From AP-15 sp963700185 (lineage in GTDB: Bacteria; Pseudomonadota; Alphaproteobacteria; ATCC43930; CGMCC-115725), in the NCBI GenBank assembly GCA_963700185.1, contig CAVOWP010000012.1, positions 62,001-126,000 on the forward strand: a DNA stretch of 64,000 nt, read 5' to 3'. This document shows positions 7,928-18,494 of the stretch, in pieces. Under the pieces are notes generated by a model that had not been told where the DNA came from, ran no database searches, and saw only the letters and a list, made by a program, of their open reading frames with translations. The position numbers and the translations under genes were made by a program. Within the stretch, counting starts at the first letter, position 1, and every line of letters begins with the position of its first letter.

Positions 7928-10900
7928 GTGGACATAGCGGCGTGGCTCCAGGATCTCGGGCTGGGGCAATACGAGCAGGCGTTTCGCGCCAACGAGATCG
8001 ACGCCGGGATATTGCCGGAGCTGACCGCCGAGGACCTCAAGGATCTCGGCGTAAACCTCGTTGGGCACCGCCGCAAATTGCTCGGCGCGATCGCCGCATT
8101 GCGCAGCGATGCTCGGCCGAGCCCACCGGTCCAGGCTGATCAGGCCGCATCGAGCGCCGAGCGCCGGCAGCTGACGGTGATGTTTTGCGATCTGGTCGGA
8201 TCGACGGCTCTGTCGGCGCGGCTCGACCCCGAGGATCTGCGAGAGGTGATCGGCACTTACCATGCGGCGGCGGTGCAGGCGATCGGCGAGATTCGGCGGA
8301 TTTGTTGCGAAGTATATGGGCGACGGGATCCTCGCCTATTTCGGGTATCCGCAAGCCCATGAAGACGACGCCGAGCGCGCGGTGCGGGCCGGTCTTCGCG
8401 TGGTCGAGGCCGTGCGCCGACTGGAATTGCCGGAGGCACTGCAGGTCCGCATTGGTCTGGCGACCGGGCTGGCCGTGGTCGGGGACCTGATCGGCTCGGG
8501 CGCCGCGCAGGAGCAGGCCGTCATCGGCGAGACGCCCAATCTCGCCGCGCGGCTGCAAGGGCTCGCCGAACCCGACGCTATCGTCATCGCGGAGACGACC
8601 CGGCGGCTGGTCGGGAGCCTGTTCGATTATCAGAGCCTCGGCGAGGTCGAGGTTAAGGGGTTGCCGGCGCCGGTTCCGGCATACCGTGTCCTCGGCGAGA
8701 GTCGGGTCGGCAGCCGGTTCGAAGCGCTGCGCTCGGGCGAGAGCCCGCTCATCGGTCGCGACGAGGAACTCGAACTGTTGCAGCGCCGATGGGAGCAGGC
8801 GAAAGCCGGCACGGGGCGCGTCGTTCTGATCTCGGCCGAGCCGGGGATCGGGAAATCCCGACTGGCCGAGGCATTCCGTGAGAGCCTCGGAGACGAGCCG
8901 CACACCCGATTGCGCTATTTCTGCTCGCCGCATCACCAGGACAGCGCCCTTTACCCGTTCATTGGGCAGCTCGAACGAGCCGCCGGCTTCGACCGCGATG
9001 ACACGCCCACGGCGCGGCTCGACAAGCTTGAGGCCCTGGTTGCCGCGAACTCGCCGGATGAACGCGACTTGCCCTTACTGGCCGATTTACTGTCGGTGCC
9101 GTTCGACAGCCGCTACCCTGCGCTCGATCTCACCCCGCAGCGCAAGAAGGAGAGGACATTCGAAGCGCTGTCGCGACAGCTCGCCGGTTTGGCGAAGCGC
9201 GACGCCAGTTCTGATGATCTTCGAGGATCTGCATTGGGCCGACCCAAGCTCCCGCGAGCTGCTCGACCTGATCGTCGAGCAGATCGGAGCCGCCTGCCGG
9301 TCTTGCTGATCGCGACCTTCCGCCCGGAATATCAGCCGCCCTGGACGGGTCAACCGCATGTGACGACATTGTCTCTGCGTCGCCTCGGGCGGCACGAGAG
9401 CGACGAACTGGTGCGCGGGATCATTGGCAACGCTGCGGCGCTGCCGAGCGAAATCATGGCCGAAATCGTCGAGCGCACCGACGGCGTGCCGCTGTTCCTC
9501 GAAGAACTGACGAAAGCAGTCGTCGAAAATGCGATGATCGGCTCGGTTCCGGCTGCGTCGCTCGCAATTCCGGCGACACTGCATGCATCCTTGATGGCTC
9601 GTCTCGACCGGCTCGGCTCTGCTGCAAAGGAAGTCGCCCAAATCGGCGCCTGCATCGGGCGCGAATTCTCGTACGAGCTGTTGGCCGCCGTTGCGCAGCG
9701 GAGCGAAACGGAATTGCAGGACGCGCTCGGTCGGCTGCTCGATGCCGGTCTGGTCTTTCAGCGCGGAACGCCGCCGCAGACCACTTTGCTGTTCAAGCAC
9801 GCGCTGGTGCAGGACACCGCCTACAGCACGTTGTTGCGCGGCCCGCGCCAGGGATTGCACGCGAACATCGCACGCGTACTCGAAGAGCAATTTCCTAGCC
9901 TGGCGGAGGCGCAGCCGCAGACCCTGGCTCACCATCTGAGCGAAGCGGGCTTGCTCGAACAGGCCAGTCGCGTATTGGTGTCGCGCCGGCCGGCAATCGG
10001 CGGCCAAATCGGCGCACGTCGAGGCCAGGGCGCAGCTTGAGACGAGGGTTGCGGCTGATCGCCGATCTGCCCGATACTCCCGAGCGCAAGCAGCAGGAAC
10101 TCGAACTCCAGGTCACGCTGGCGGATTCGCTGGGAGCGTCAAAGGGGCGGGCGCATCCGGACGTGGCCGAGGTGCTCGGGCGAGCGCTCAGCTTGGTGTT
10201 GGAAACCGGGGCGGCGGGGACAATTCGCCACTTCTCGGTGCTGTACGGCCTCTTTTTGAGCGACTATTTCGGTGGCCGGCCAAAACCGGCACTCGATCGG
10301 GCGAAAGAGTTCCTACTGCTCGCCCAATCTCAACCCGATACCGGATTTTTACTGGCGGGCGGACGGCTCATGGGTTCAACGCTCGCCCTGGCCGGAGATT
10401 TCCCGTCAGCCTTCACGCACATCGAACGCGCCGTAACATTGTACACGACGGAAGAGCACCGGATATTGGTCGGCGCGGAGCTCGGGGTTTCCGCGCTGGC
10501 CAACTGGTCTTGGGTACTGTGGCATCGGGGCTATCCCGACCAGGCCCGCCAGGCTGCCGATCGGGCGCGGCGACGCGCCCGGCAATGCGGCCATATTCAC
10601 ACGATCGCCTGGGCTCTTATTGCTACCTGTCTGACGGCTGTCTTTACGGAGCCGGCAGCCGAAGTTGAGGGCCTGGCTACCGATGCCGTCGCGCTCGCTA
10701 ACGAGCACGGCCTCGAGATGTTTCGGGGACAGGCTATGACCTTTCAGGGCTGGGCCCTGCTTCAGAGCGGCGATCCCGAAGCTGCCCTTGCCCGAATTCA
10801 CGACGGTTTGGCGGCGGCTCGGGCGACGCAGGCCCATATTTTCGAACCGATCTTTCTAGGGTTTTTGGCGGAAGCTTTGGCCGAGACCGGTGCGATATCG

Positions 10901-11266
10901 GAGGGCCTGGAGGTTGTCGCTGAAGCATTGGAGATCGCCGACGCTTCAGCCCAGAATTGGGCCGACGAGGAACTGTACCGGTTGCGCGGCAACTTGCTGA
11001 TCGGCTCGCCATCGCCCGATCAGGCGGAAGCAGAAGCCGCTTTTCGCAAAGCCCTCGCGATCGCGCGCGAGCAGGGCTCGCGCGGGTTCGAATTGCGCGC
11101 CGCCGTCAGCCTCGCCCGCCTGCTGAGCGGCCAAGGCCGGCGCACCGAGGCGTGCGACCTACTCGCGCCGGTTTACGGCTGGTTTACCGAAGGTTTCGAC
11201 ACACAAGACCTGAAACACGCAAAGGCGCTGCTCGCCGAACTCGCCGGGAGTTCGGGTTTGCGTTAA
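7928..11266 (+). pseudogene. Class III adenylate cyclase: SAM-cyclase-ATPase-TPR, multiply frameshifted
   Basis: Starts at GTG 7928. Domains in order: a SAM domain (residues 1-58), a cyclase domain with metal aspartates in FCDLVGST and MGDGILAYF, an AAA-type ATPase (Walker A EPGIGKS, Walker B VLMIFEDLHWAD), then TPR-like helices to TAA 11266. Conserved sequence hops between frames near 8285, 9195, 9300, 9966 and 10035, mostly as +1 changes. Repaired, it is about 1,110 residues and parallels the next gene end to end. Such proteins make cAMP and may sense signals through the TPRs. Five shifts mean either a dead gene or poor local sequence. Confidence 0.8.
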
Positions 11267-11306
11267 GGTTACCGAGCGCGGCAGCGACTGGGTCGGGGAG
11301 GCAAGC

Positions 11307-14300
11307 GTGGATATCGCGGCGTGGCTCCACGGTCTCGGATTGCAGCAGTACGATCAGGCGTTCCGCGACAACGCGATCGACGCATCCGTATTGCCCGAAT
11401 TGACCGCCGAGGACCTCAGGGACATCGGGGTCGGCCTCGTCGGGCACCGGCGCAAATTGCTCGCCGCGATCTCCGCACTGCGCAGCAACGCCGCTTCCGA
11501 TCCGGTTGCGAGCGCGGCGGGCGGCGAGCGCCGGCAGCTGACCGTCATGTTCTGCGACCTCGTCGGCTCGACCGCATTGTCGGTACGGCGCGACCCCGAG
11601 GATCTACGCGATCTGATTGGCGCCTATCATCACGTGGTGGTGGAGGTCGTAAGGCGTTTCGCGGGCTTCGTCGCGCGCTATATGGGCGACGGCATCCTGA
11701 TCTATTTCGGCTATCCGCACGCGCATGAAGACGATGCCGAGCGGGCGGCGCATTGCGCCCTGGCCATACTCGAGGCCGTCTCGGGGCTGAAACTCGCCGA
11801 GGAGCTACGCGCGCGCATCGGGATCGCTACCGGCACAGTCGTCGTGGGCGGCGGGGCTCCCGAGCACGATGTCGTCGGCGAGACCCCGAACCTCGCCGCG
11901 CGACTGCAGAGTTTGGCCGAGCCGAACACGGTTCTGGTCGATGAGAATACGCGGCGGCTCATCGGCGGATTGTTCGAATACCACGACCTCGGCGCCGTCG
12001 AGGCCCGTGGTTTCACGGGAATGGTGTCGGCCTGGCAGGTGCTGCGGCCCAGTGCGGTCGCAAGCCGGTTCGAGGCATTGCGCGCATCCTCCCCGACACC
12101 GCTCGTCGGACGGGGCGAGGAACTCGAATTTCTGCTGCGCCGATGGGAGCGCGCAAAGAAAGGAGAAGGCCAGGTCGTGCTGCTCTCGGGCGAACCCGGG
12201 ATCGGCAAATCCCGCATAACCGCGGCGCTCGTCGAGCGGCTGTACGAACAACCCCATCATCATTTGCGCTATTTCTGTGCGCCGCATCACCAGGACACTG
12301 CGCTCCACCCGGTAATCACGCATCTCGAGCATGCGGCAAGCTTTTCGCGCGACGATCCTCCCGCCGCAAAGCTGGAAAAGCTGAGGCAATTGTTCGGCCG
12401 AGGCCGTCTCGGTCATCTGCGGCGGCGCGTCGCCGCGCATGCCGGCCGGCGTTCCCGCAATAGTGAGCAGGAGGCCGAGCTGTTGCTGCTCGCGGTGGCT
12501 GGGGTGCGGCAAGCACTAGTCGCCGATCTGTTGTCTCTGCCGACCGGAAGCGCACTGTCCGAGATGAACCTCTCGCCGCAGCGGAAGAAGGAGAGGACGC
12601 TTGAGGCCTTGCTCGGCCGATTGGAGATTTGAGCCGGAAGCGGCCCGTGCTGATGGTCTTCGAGGACGTCCATTGGATCGACCCGACCTCGCGCGAGCTG
12701 TTGGATCTGACGATTGAGCGGATCCGGCAGCTTCCGACCCTGCTGATCATCTCATTTCGCCCCGAATTCCAGGAGGCCTGGAGCGGAGCGCCGCATGTGA
12801 GCACATTACTGCTCAACCGCCTCGATGGCGATGAAGGCACTGTATTGGCCGAGATTATAGCGGGTAAAGCTCTGCCCGATGAGGTCGTCAGGCATATCGC
12901 CGCTTGCACCGACGGTGTCCCGCTGTTCGTCGAAGAGCTGACAAGAGCGGTCCTCGAAAGTAGCCTCTTGTGTGACGAAGGGGATCGCTACGCCCTCGAC
13001 CAGCCAATCCCGTTATTTGTGATCCCACCGAGCTTGCACGCTTCGCTACTGGCCCGTCTCGACCGTCTTGGCCCGACGGCGAAGGAAATAGCGCAGATCG
13101 GCGCCGCCATCGGACGCGACTTCTCGTACGAGCTGCTGGCCGTGGTCGCGCAACGGGCTGAGGCGGAGCTGCGGGATGCGCTTAACCGGCTCGTCGATGC
13201 AGGCTTGGTGTTCCAGCGCGGCGTGCCCCCAGACGCCGTTTATCTCTTCAAGCATGCGCTTGTCCAAGACGCTGCTTACCGCACCCTGCTGCGGAGCCCT
13301 CGGCAGCAATTGCACGCGCGGATCACCAAAGCGCTCGAAGCCCATTTCCCCGAGTTGATGGAGAACCAGCCCGAGATCTTCGCGCAGCATTATGCCGAGG
13401 CCGGGTTTATTAAAAAATCTGTCGCCTACTGGGGCAAGGCCGGTCGGAGGTCAGTTGTTCGCTCGGCGATGGCGGAAGCGGCCGCGCAATTTCACAAAGG
13501 GCTCGACCAGCTGGCGCTGTTGCCCGACGACCCCGAACGCCGGCAACAGGAGCTTGAATTATGCGGTGCATTGGGCGCGGTGTTGATGGTCGTCAAAGGC
13601 TACGCCGCGCCGGAAACAGGCCATGCCTACGCCCGCGCGCGGGACTTGTGGGAGCAGCTGGGTTCCCCTTCGGAGTTCCTTCAGATCCCCTACGGGCAGT
13701 CGATCTATCACTTGACGCGCGGCGAATTGGATCTGGCGCTGCGCTTGGACGAGGATTTGCTGCATCTCAGTCGTCAGCGCGATGATTCCGGCGGGACCTT
13801 TCTGGGCCACGCCTCCTCCGGTCGAGACCTTATGGTTCGCGGCAGGTTTGCTTTATCCCGGTCGCATCTGGAAGAGGCGCTTGCGCTCTACGATCCGATC
13901 TCCCACCGCTCGCTTGTCCATCAGGCCGGACTCCAACCCCGGGTGGGATCACTAGCATTTTTGGAGATCGTCCTTTTCTGTCTCGGCTTTCCGGACCAGG
14001 CATTTGCACAGAGCAACGCAGCAATCGCTGAGGCTCGGAGGCTGGCTCATCCGCCGTCTTTAGCCGTGAGCTTGGCGCAGGGCGCCACGGTGCTTTCGCT
14101 CGTTGGAGACAGCGCAGCCGTGCGTGAGCGGGCAGACCAGCTGATTGCGGTCGCGACCGAGCAGAGTTTCCCCTATTGGCATGCACGGGGAACGATCTAT
14201 CGCGGGTGGGTCAAGGTCAAAAATGGCGATGCCGTTGAAGGGATATCGCTTTTGCGCAGCGGTTCGGCGGCTTATTGCGCCACCGGGGCCGAGCTGTGGA

Positions 14301-14698
14301 TGCCCCATCATATCGCTCTCCTGGCCATCGCTTGTGAGATCGCCGGGCAAATAGAAGAGGGCTTGGCCCTGTTGAACGATGCTCTGCAGATCGTCGAAAG
14401 GACAGGGGAGCGCTGGTTGGAGGCCGAGCTGTATCGGCAAAAAGGCGAACTGCTGCTGCGGCAAGGACATACCGAGGCCGCCGAGGAACTCTATCGCAAA
14501 GCCCTGAGCATCGCCGAGGAGCAGGGGGCCAAGCTCTGGGAATTGCGCGCCGCTGCGAGCCTCGCCCGGCTCCACCGCGACCAGGGTCGTCATGCCGAAG
14601 CGCGCGATCTGCTCGCGCCGATCTACGGCTGGTTCACCGAAGGCTTCGCCACGCCCGACCTAAAGCAAGCAAAGGCGCTGCTCGACGAGATAGGTTAA
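11307..14698 (+). pseudogene. Second SAM-cyclase-ATPase-TPR regulator, one frameshift
   Basis: Starts at GTG 11307 with GGGGAGG just upstream. It has the same plan as its neighbour: SAM domain, cyclase (FCDLVGST, YMGDGILIYFGYP), Walker A EPGIGKS, Walker B VLMVFEDVHW, TPR repeats, and the shared ending LLAPIYGWFTEGF. The first frame ends at 12632; the rest (from 12629) is in another frame. One missing base near 12625 would join them into about 1,130 residues. The 40-bp gap and parallel architecture indicate a tandem duplicate. The segment at 12390-12520 is less conserved between copies. Confidence 0.82.
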
Positions 14699-14706
14699 AT
14701 CTTTAC

Positions 14707-14736
14707 TTGACAGGCGCGCCCAACCTCGCGTAGAGA
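14707..14736 (+). promoter_or_regulatory. Candidate promoter for a small RNA
   Basis: CTTGACA gives a perfect -35 at 14707-14712. With an 18-nt spacer, TAGAGA lies at 14731-14736, an acceptable alphaproteobacterial -10. No coding frame follows for more than 150 bp. Confidence 0.35.
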
Positions 14737-14741
14737 CCCGC

Positions 14742-14900
14742 GCATGAACCATTTTGGGCAGATTCTGGTGGCTGGAACCTTTCTCATGGCGAACGACCGC
14801 TCGCAGCGGACGGGGCTGAAGGGATACGTGTGCGCTGAGTAGTGTGCGCATATAGACGGTTTCCAGGGCCCCGCCGGACACGGACGGGGCCTTTCTGTTT
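14742..14900 (+). ncRNA. Candidate non-coding RNA of about 160 nt
   Basis: Between the second and third cyclase genes is a stretch with a promoter-like start, an internal hairpin CCGCTcgcAGCGG (about 14797-14809) and a strong terminator. It has no convincing ORF. It does not match the tmRNA, SRP or RNase P features I know. It could simply be the trailer of the upstream gene. Confidence 0.35.
14866..14900 (+). terminator. Rho-independent terminator
   Basis: GGCCCCG (14867-14873) pairs exactly with CGGGGCC (14885-14891), followed by CTTTCTGTTTGTCTT. It ends the upstream cyclase message or the candidate small RNA. Confidence 0.75.
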
Positions 14901-14951
14901 GTCTTGCCCGATTGTGCCCGGCGGGGCCCTGCGATCGAAGGACGCGGGGTC

Positions 14952-15608
14952 ATGCTAGAGGAAGTCTGGCCGGAGATAGGCAACGCCTGGGTCTCCGGAG
15001 TGCTGGCCGGGGGTGGAACCATTCTCGTCCAGTGGCTGATGCCCAAGGCGGTGAAGCTGCTCAAGCGCTTGCGGGCTGATGAGCTGCGGCTCGAGCGCCG
15101 GCTGGCGGCGATCCTCGCTGCCGATGTCGTCGGCTACTCGCGCCTGATGAGCGCCGACGAGGAGGGCACCCATCTCCGCCTGTTGGCCTACCGGCGCGAC
15201 GTCATCGCGCCGAAGGTCCGCGAGCATCGCGGCCGCATCGTCAAACATACCGGTGACGGGGCTCTCGTCGAGTTCGGCAGCGTCATCGATGCGGTGCGCT
15301 GCGCGTTGGATGTCCAGCGGATCATCCGCGCGCGCAATTCCGGGCTGCCGCAGGACCGCCGCATCGAGTTCCGCATCGGCGTCAATCTCGGCGACGTCAT
15401 CGTCGCGCCGGACGACATTTATGGCCACGGCGTCAATGTCGCCTCGCGCCTCGAAGGGCTCGCGGCGCCCGGCGGCATCTGCATCTCGGCCGACGCTTGG
15501 CGCCATGTGCGGGGCGCGGTTGCCGCCGAGTTCGTCGATCTCGGCGAGAAGCGGCTGAAGAACATCGCCGATCCGGCGCATGTCTTTGCCCTGTCTCCGG
15601 CGGCGTGA
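14952..15608 (+). CDS. Class III adenylate/guanylate cyclase, membrane-tethered
   Basis: 218 residues from ATG 14952; an upstream in-frame start at 14904 is less likely. A hydrophobic segment at about 11-31 could anchor it. The cyclase domain begins RRLAAILAADVVGYSRLM, with metal ligands D58 and D102 (GDGALVEF), and ends with the usual KNIADPAHVFAL. Unlike the two preceding genes it lacks SAM and ATPase domains. It is the third cyclase within 8 kb and is frame-intact. Confidence 0.87.
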   Translation: MLEEVWPEIGNAWVSGVLAGGGTILVQWLMPKAVKLLKRLRADELRLERRLAAILAADVVGYSRLMSADEEGTHLRLLAYRRDVIAPKVREHRGRIVKHTGDGALVEFGSVIDAVRCALDVQRIIRARNSGLPQDRRIEFRIGVNLGDVIVAPDDIYGHGVNVASRLEGLAAPGGICISADAWRHVRGAVAAEFVDLGEKRLKNIADPAHVFALSPAA

Positions 15609-15623
15609 AAGGCACCGGGCCAG

Positions 15624-15671
15624 CCCCCACCCTAACCCTCCCCCGCCTGCAAGGGAGGGAGTGGGAGGGGG
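15624..15671. repeat. GC-rich palindromic repeat, family B, copy 1
   Basis: CCCCCACCCTAACCCTCCCC leads into an imperfect palindrome closing with GGGAGGGAGTGGGAGGGGG. The same element occurs at 49814-49854 (opposite orientation) and 50242-50282. It fills most of the gap between the cyclase and the HpaB-like gene. Confidence 0.75.
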
Positions 15672-15748
15672 CTTGGCGGGTGAGGCTGGCCTTTCGCCCT
15701 CCCTTGGCGTAGGGTTTTGCCTTGGCCCCAGGGTCGACGGGAGGCGTG

Positions 15749-17218
15749 ATGCCGGCGCGGACGGGAAAACAATATCTGGCTGGGTTGCGCGAGCAGGAAT
15801 GCGAGGTCTGGCTCGAAGGTGAGCGGGTCAAGGACCCGACGCGCCATCCCGGGCTGCAAGGCGGCGCGCGCGCCATCGCCTCGCTCTACGATATGCAGTG
15901 CGCCCCCCAATACCGCGACCGGATGACTTATGTCTCGCCGACCACCGGCGACCGGGTCGGGCTGTCGTTCATCATCCCGCGCACCAGGGAGGATCTCGAA
16001 AGGCGCCGCGCGATGATGCTCAATTGGGCGCGGACCACCTGCGGCATGATGGGCCGCTCTCCGGATTTCATGAATGTGACCTATGCCGCCTGGGCCGGCG
16101 CGGCGGATTATTTTGCGGGAGGGGAGCACGGGCGGCCGGAATTCGCCGAAAACATGCGGCGCTACCATGAATACATTCGCAAGAACGACCTGACCTTGAC
16201 CCATTCGCTGATCAACCTGCAGCGCAGCCGCACGGTTTCCGGCATCTTCAATCTGCAGGAAGGAACGGCATTGGAGGTGGTGCGCGAGACCGATGCCGGC
16301 ATTATCGTGCGCGGCGCGCGCATTCTCGCGACATTGGGGCCACTCGCCGACGAGATCGGCGTCTACTCGCCGCGGATGGCGCGGCATGCCGAAACCCACA
16401 GTCCGTTCGCGGTCAGCTTCGCGATTCCCTGCGGCACGCCGGGTCTCAAATTCCTGTGCCGCGAGAGCTTCGATCTGGGCCGGTCGCATTTCGACCACCC
16501 GCTCGGCTCGCGCTTCGAGGAGATGGATTGCGTCGTGTTCTTCGATGATGTGCTGGTGCCCTGGGAGCGCGTCTTCCTGCTGGGCGACGTGGACCTCCTC
16601 AACCGCACCGCCAATGTGACGCACTCCTCGGCGCATTCGGCCCATCAAGGAGCGGTCAAGAACCTCGCCAAGGCCGAATTCGTATTGGGCGTCGGATTGC
16701 TGATGACCCAGACACTCGGCAACTCGCAACTGCCGAATGTCGAGGAGCGCATCGGCGAATTGATGCTCTATACCCAGCTGACCCGAGCCTGCATGCGCGC
16801 CGCCGAGGCCGATGCCGAGCTCGACGAGTGGGGGGTCATGTGTCCCGACCTCTTGATGGTGGAGAGCCCGCGGAACCTGTTCATGACGGCCTATCCGCGG
16901 ATGGTCGAGATATTGCAGCTGTTGGGTTCGAGCAGCTTTATGCTGACCCCGACCGAAGCCGATTTGAAGGGGCCGCTCGGCCCGGCGATCGAGCAATATC
17001 TGGCCACGGATAATTCGCCGGCTCGGGACCGGGTCAAATTGTTCCGCTTGGCGTGGGACATCGCCGGCACGTCCTTCGGCAGCCGCCAGGTCTTGTACGA
17101 GCGGTTCTTTGCCAGTGATCCGCTGACGCGGGCACGCGCGCTCGCGTCGATCTACCCGAAGAAGGAAGTGATGGAGCGCGTCCTGGAGTTTCTCGGGCGC
17201 GACGACGACGCTGAATGA
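15749..17218 (+). CDS. 4-hydroxyphenylacetate 3-hydroxylase-type FADH2 monooxygenase (HpaB family)
   Basis: 489 residues from ATG 15749 (GGGAGG four bases upstream). It belongs to the group D flavin monooxygenase family: MPARTGKQYLAGL at the start, HSSAHSAHQGAVKNLAKAEF in the middle, and a C-terminal helical domain. These enzymes ortho-hydroxylate phenols using FADH2 from a separate reductase; no HpaC-like reductase is visible here. It is first in an aromatic-degradation run with an extradiol dioxygenase 16 bp downstream, fitting a hydroxylate-then-cleave sequence. Confidence 0.87.
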   Translation: MPARTGKQYLAGLREQECEVWLEGERVKDPTRHPGLQGGARAIASLYDMQCAPQYRDRMTYVSPTTGDRVGLSFIIPRTREDLERRRAMMLNWARTTCGMMGRSPDFMNVTYAAWAGAADYFAGGEHGRPEFAENMRRYHEYIRKNDLTLTHSLINLQRSRTVSGIFNLQEGTALEVVRETDAGIIVRGARILATLGPLADEIGVYSPRMARHAETHSPFAVSFAIPCGTPGLKFLCRESFDLGRSHFDHPLGSRFEEMDCVVFFDDVLVPWERVFLLGDVDLLNRTANVTHSSAHSAHQGAVKNLAKAEFVLGVGLLMTQTLGNSQLPNVEERIGELMLYTQLTRACMRAAEADAELDEWGVMCPDLLMVESPRNLFMTAYPRMVEILQLLGSSSFMLTPTEADLKGPLGPAIEQYLATDNSPARDRVKLFRLAWDIAGTSFGSRQVLYERFFASDPLTRARALASIYPKKEVMERVLEFLGRDDDAE

Positions 17219-17234
17219 AGGAGGAGAAGAAGCG

Positions 17235-17735
17235 ATGACTTACCGGCCGATGTATCTGGGGCATGTGAATATCTACGTCCGCGACGCCGAGCGATCGCAG
17301 AAATGGTATGAGGAGGTGCTGGGGCTGCACACCTACCACAAGCGGCCCGGCTGGGCGGCCTTTATGGCGGCCGATCTCGACCAGTCGCACGAAGTCGCAC
17401 TGATGCAACTCGGCGACGATGCCCCCGGCCCGCAGAAGGGGCAGGTTGGGCTCAACCACATGGCTTGGCGGGTCGACAGCCTCGACGATCTGAAGGAGTT
17501 CTATTCCCGGATCAAGGAAAAGAACGTGCCGATCGACCGGGTCGCCGACCATGGTGTGTCGTTGGGCATTTACTTCCATGATCCGGACGGCAACGGCATC
17601 GAAGTCTATTATGAGTTGCCGCGCGCGGAATGGCCGCGGCAGGAGCAGATCTTTGCCGCCGACATGATGAACCGGGACCGCTTCCCCGGCCCGTGGGACG
17701 CCGAACTGACCGCGCAGCGCGCCGCGGCGGAGTAA
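17235..17735 (+). CDS. Extradiol ring-cleavage dioxygenase (VOC superfamily)
   Basis: 166 residues with paired VOC modules: H in LGHVNIYVRD, H in LNHMAWRVD, and the DPDGNGIEVYYE ending with the third ligand glutamate. That gives the H-H-E iron triad of catechol 2,3-dioxygenase-like enzymes. A purine-rich GGAGGAG precedes the ATG. It follows the HpaB-type hydroxylase, so it likely cleaves the catechol made there. It is shorter than classical two-domain catechol 2,3-dioxygenases (about 300). Confidence 0.85.
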   Translation: MTYRPMYLGHVNIYVRDAERSQKWYEEVLGLHTYHKRPGWAAFMAADLDQSHEVALMQLGDDAPGPQKGQVGLNHMAWRVDSLDDLKEFYSRIKEKNVPIDRVADHGVSLGIYFHDPDGNGIEVYYELPRAEWPRQEQIFAADMMNRDRFPGPWDAELTAQRAAAE

Positions 17736-17742
17736 TTTTCCC

Positions 17743-17824
17743 CGTCGTTCCCGCGAAAGCGGGAACCCAGGGCGGCAGGCTGAGGCGGGGCAGTCCCTGG
17801 ACCCCCGCTTTCGCGGGGGTGACG
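17743..17824. repeat. Palindromic repeat, family A, copy 1
   Basis: The left half begins CGTCGTTCCCGCGAAAGCGG. The right half carries GACCCCCGCTTTCGCGGGGG followed by TGACG. Two short hairpins flank a variable centre. Copies lie at 48021-48124 and 54496-54576. It sits directly before the dioxygenase beta start, so its GGGGGTG supplies the only Shine-Dalgarno-like sequence for that gene. Confidence 0.85.
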
Positions 17825-17827
17825 ATT

Positions 17828-18370
17828 ATGGACAATGACGAACACATCGCCCGCCTCCTTCTCAAGCACGAGATCGAAGAGTTCCTCTATCGCGAAGCGG
17901 ATCTGCTCGACGAGCGGCGCTACGAGGAATGGCTGGCGCTGATCGCCGATGATGTGCGCTATTGGATGCCGATGCGGCGCAATGTCAAATTCGGCGAAGA
18001 AGCGCATGAATTCACGCGTGCCGGCCAGGACATTAACTGGTTCGACGAAGGCAAGGAAACCCTGACGCGCCGCGTCAAGCAGATCCTGACCGGAATGCAT
18101 TGGGCCGAGGAGCCAGTCTCACGCATCTCGCACATGGTCTCCAATGTGCGGGTGCTCGAGGTCAATCCGTCGATAGCCGAGCCCCAGGAGGTCACCGTCA
18201 GATGCCGGTTTCTGATCTACCGTAATAGGGTCGAGACCGAGACCGACATCCTTGTCGGCAAGCGAGAGGATCTGCTGCGGCGCGTCGACGGCGGGTGGCA
18301 GATTGCGCGCCGCAAGATCGTCTTGGACCAAAACGTCCTGCTGACCAAGAACCTCACCTTTTTCTTTTAG
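17828..18370 (+). CDS. Ring-hydroxylating dioxygenase beta subunit
   Basis: 180 residues with a SnoaL-like cone fold typical of the small subunit of aromatic ring dioxygenases: the HEIEEFLYREADLLDERRYEEW helix at the start and RRKIVLDQNVLLTKNLTFFF at the end. It starts at ATG 17828, at the very edge of a family A repeat. The alpha subunit follows after another palindrome. The beta subunit is structural, packing the alpha3beta3 hexamer. Confidence 0.9.
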   Translation: MDNDEHIARLLLKHEIEEFLYREADLLDERRYEEWLALIADDVRYWMPMRRNVKFGEEAHEFTRAGQDINWFDEGKETLTRRVKQILTGMHWAEEPVSRISHMVSNVRVLEVNPSIAEPQEVTVRCRFLIYRNRVETETDILVGKREDLLRRVDGGWQIARRKIVLDQNVLLTKNLTFFF

Positions 18371-18410
18371 CTCGAGGTTTGAGGGCACCCCGTTTGCGTC
18401 CCGTATCCTC

Positions 18411-18471
18411 TCACTGGCGAAGGCCGGTGCTCATTTCGGCCATGGGTCCCGGTCTTCGCCGGGAAGACGAG
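18411..18471. repeat. Imperfect palindrome, family E
   Basis: GGCGAAGGCCGGTG on the left matches, inverted, CCCGGTCTTCGCCGGG on the right, around a CATTTCGGCCATG centre. It lies between the beta and alpha dioxygenase genes. It is the only copy I see in the window, but it resembles intergenic palindromes of alphaproteobacteria. Confidence 0.55.
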
Positions 18472-18494
18472 AACTCCGAGTAGGGAGGAAAATA

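Noticed and set aside
15632..16996. 454-codon open frame on the minus strand
   Set aside because: Antisense to the HpaB-type monooxygenase; no motif.
17743..17824. Family A repeats as a CRISPR array or insertion-sequence ends
   Set aside because: The three copies are far apart, single, and have no transposase or regular spacers.
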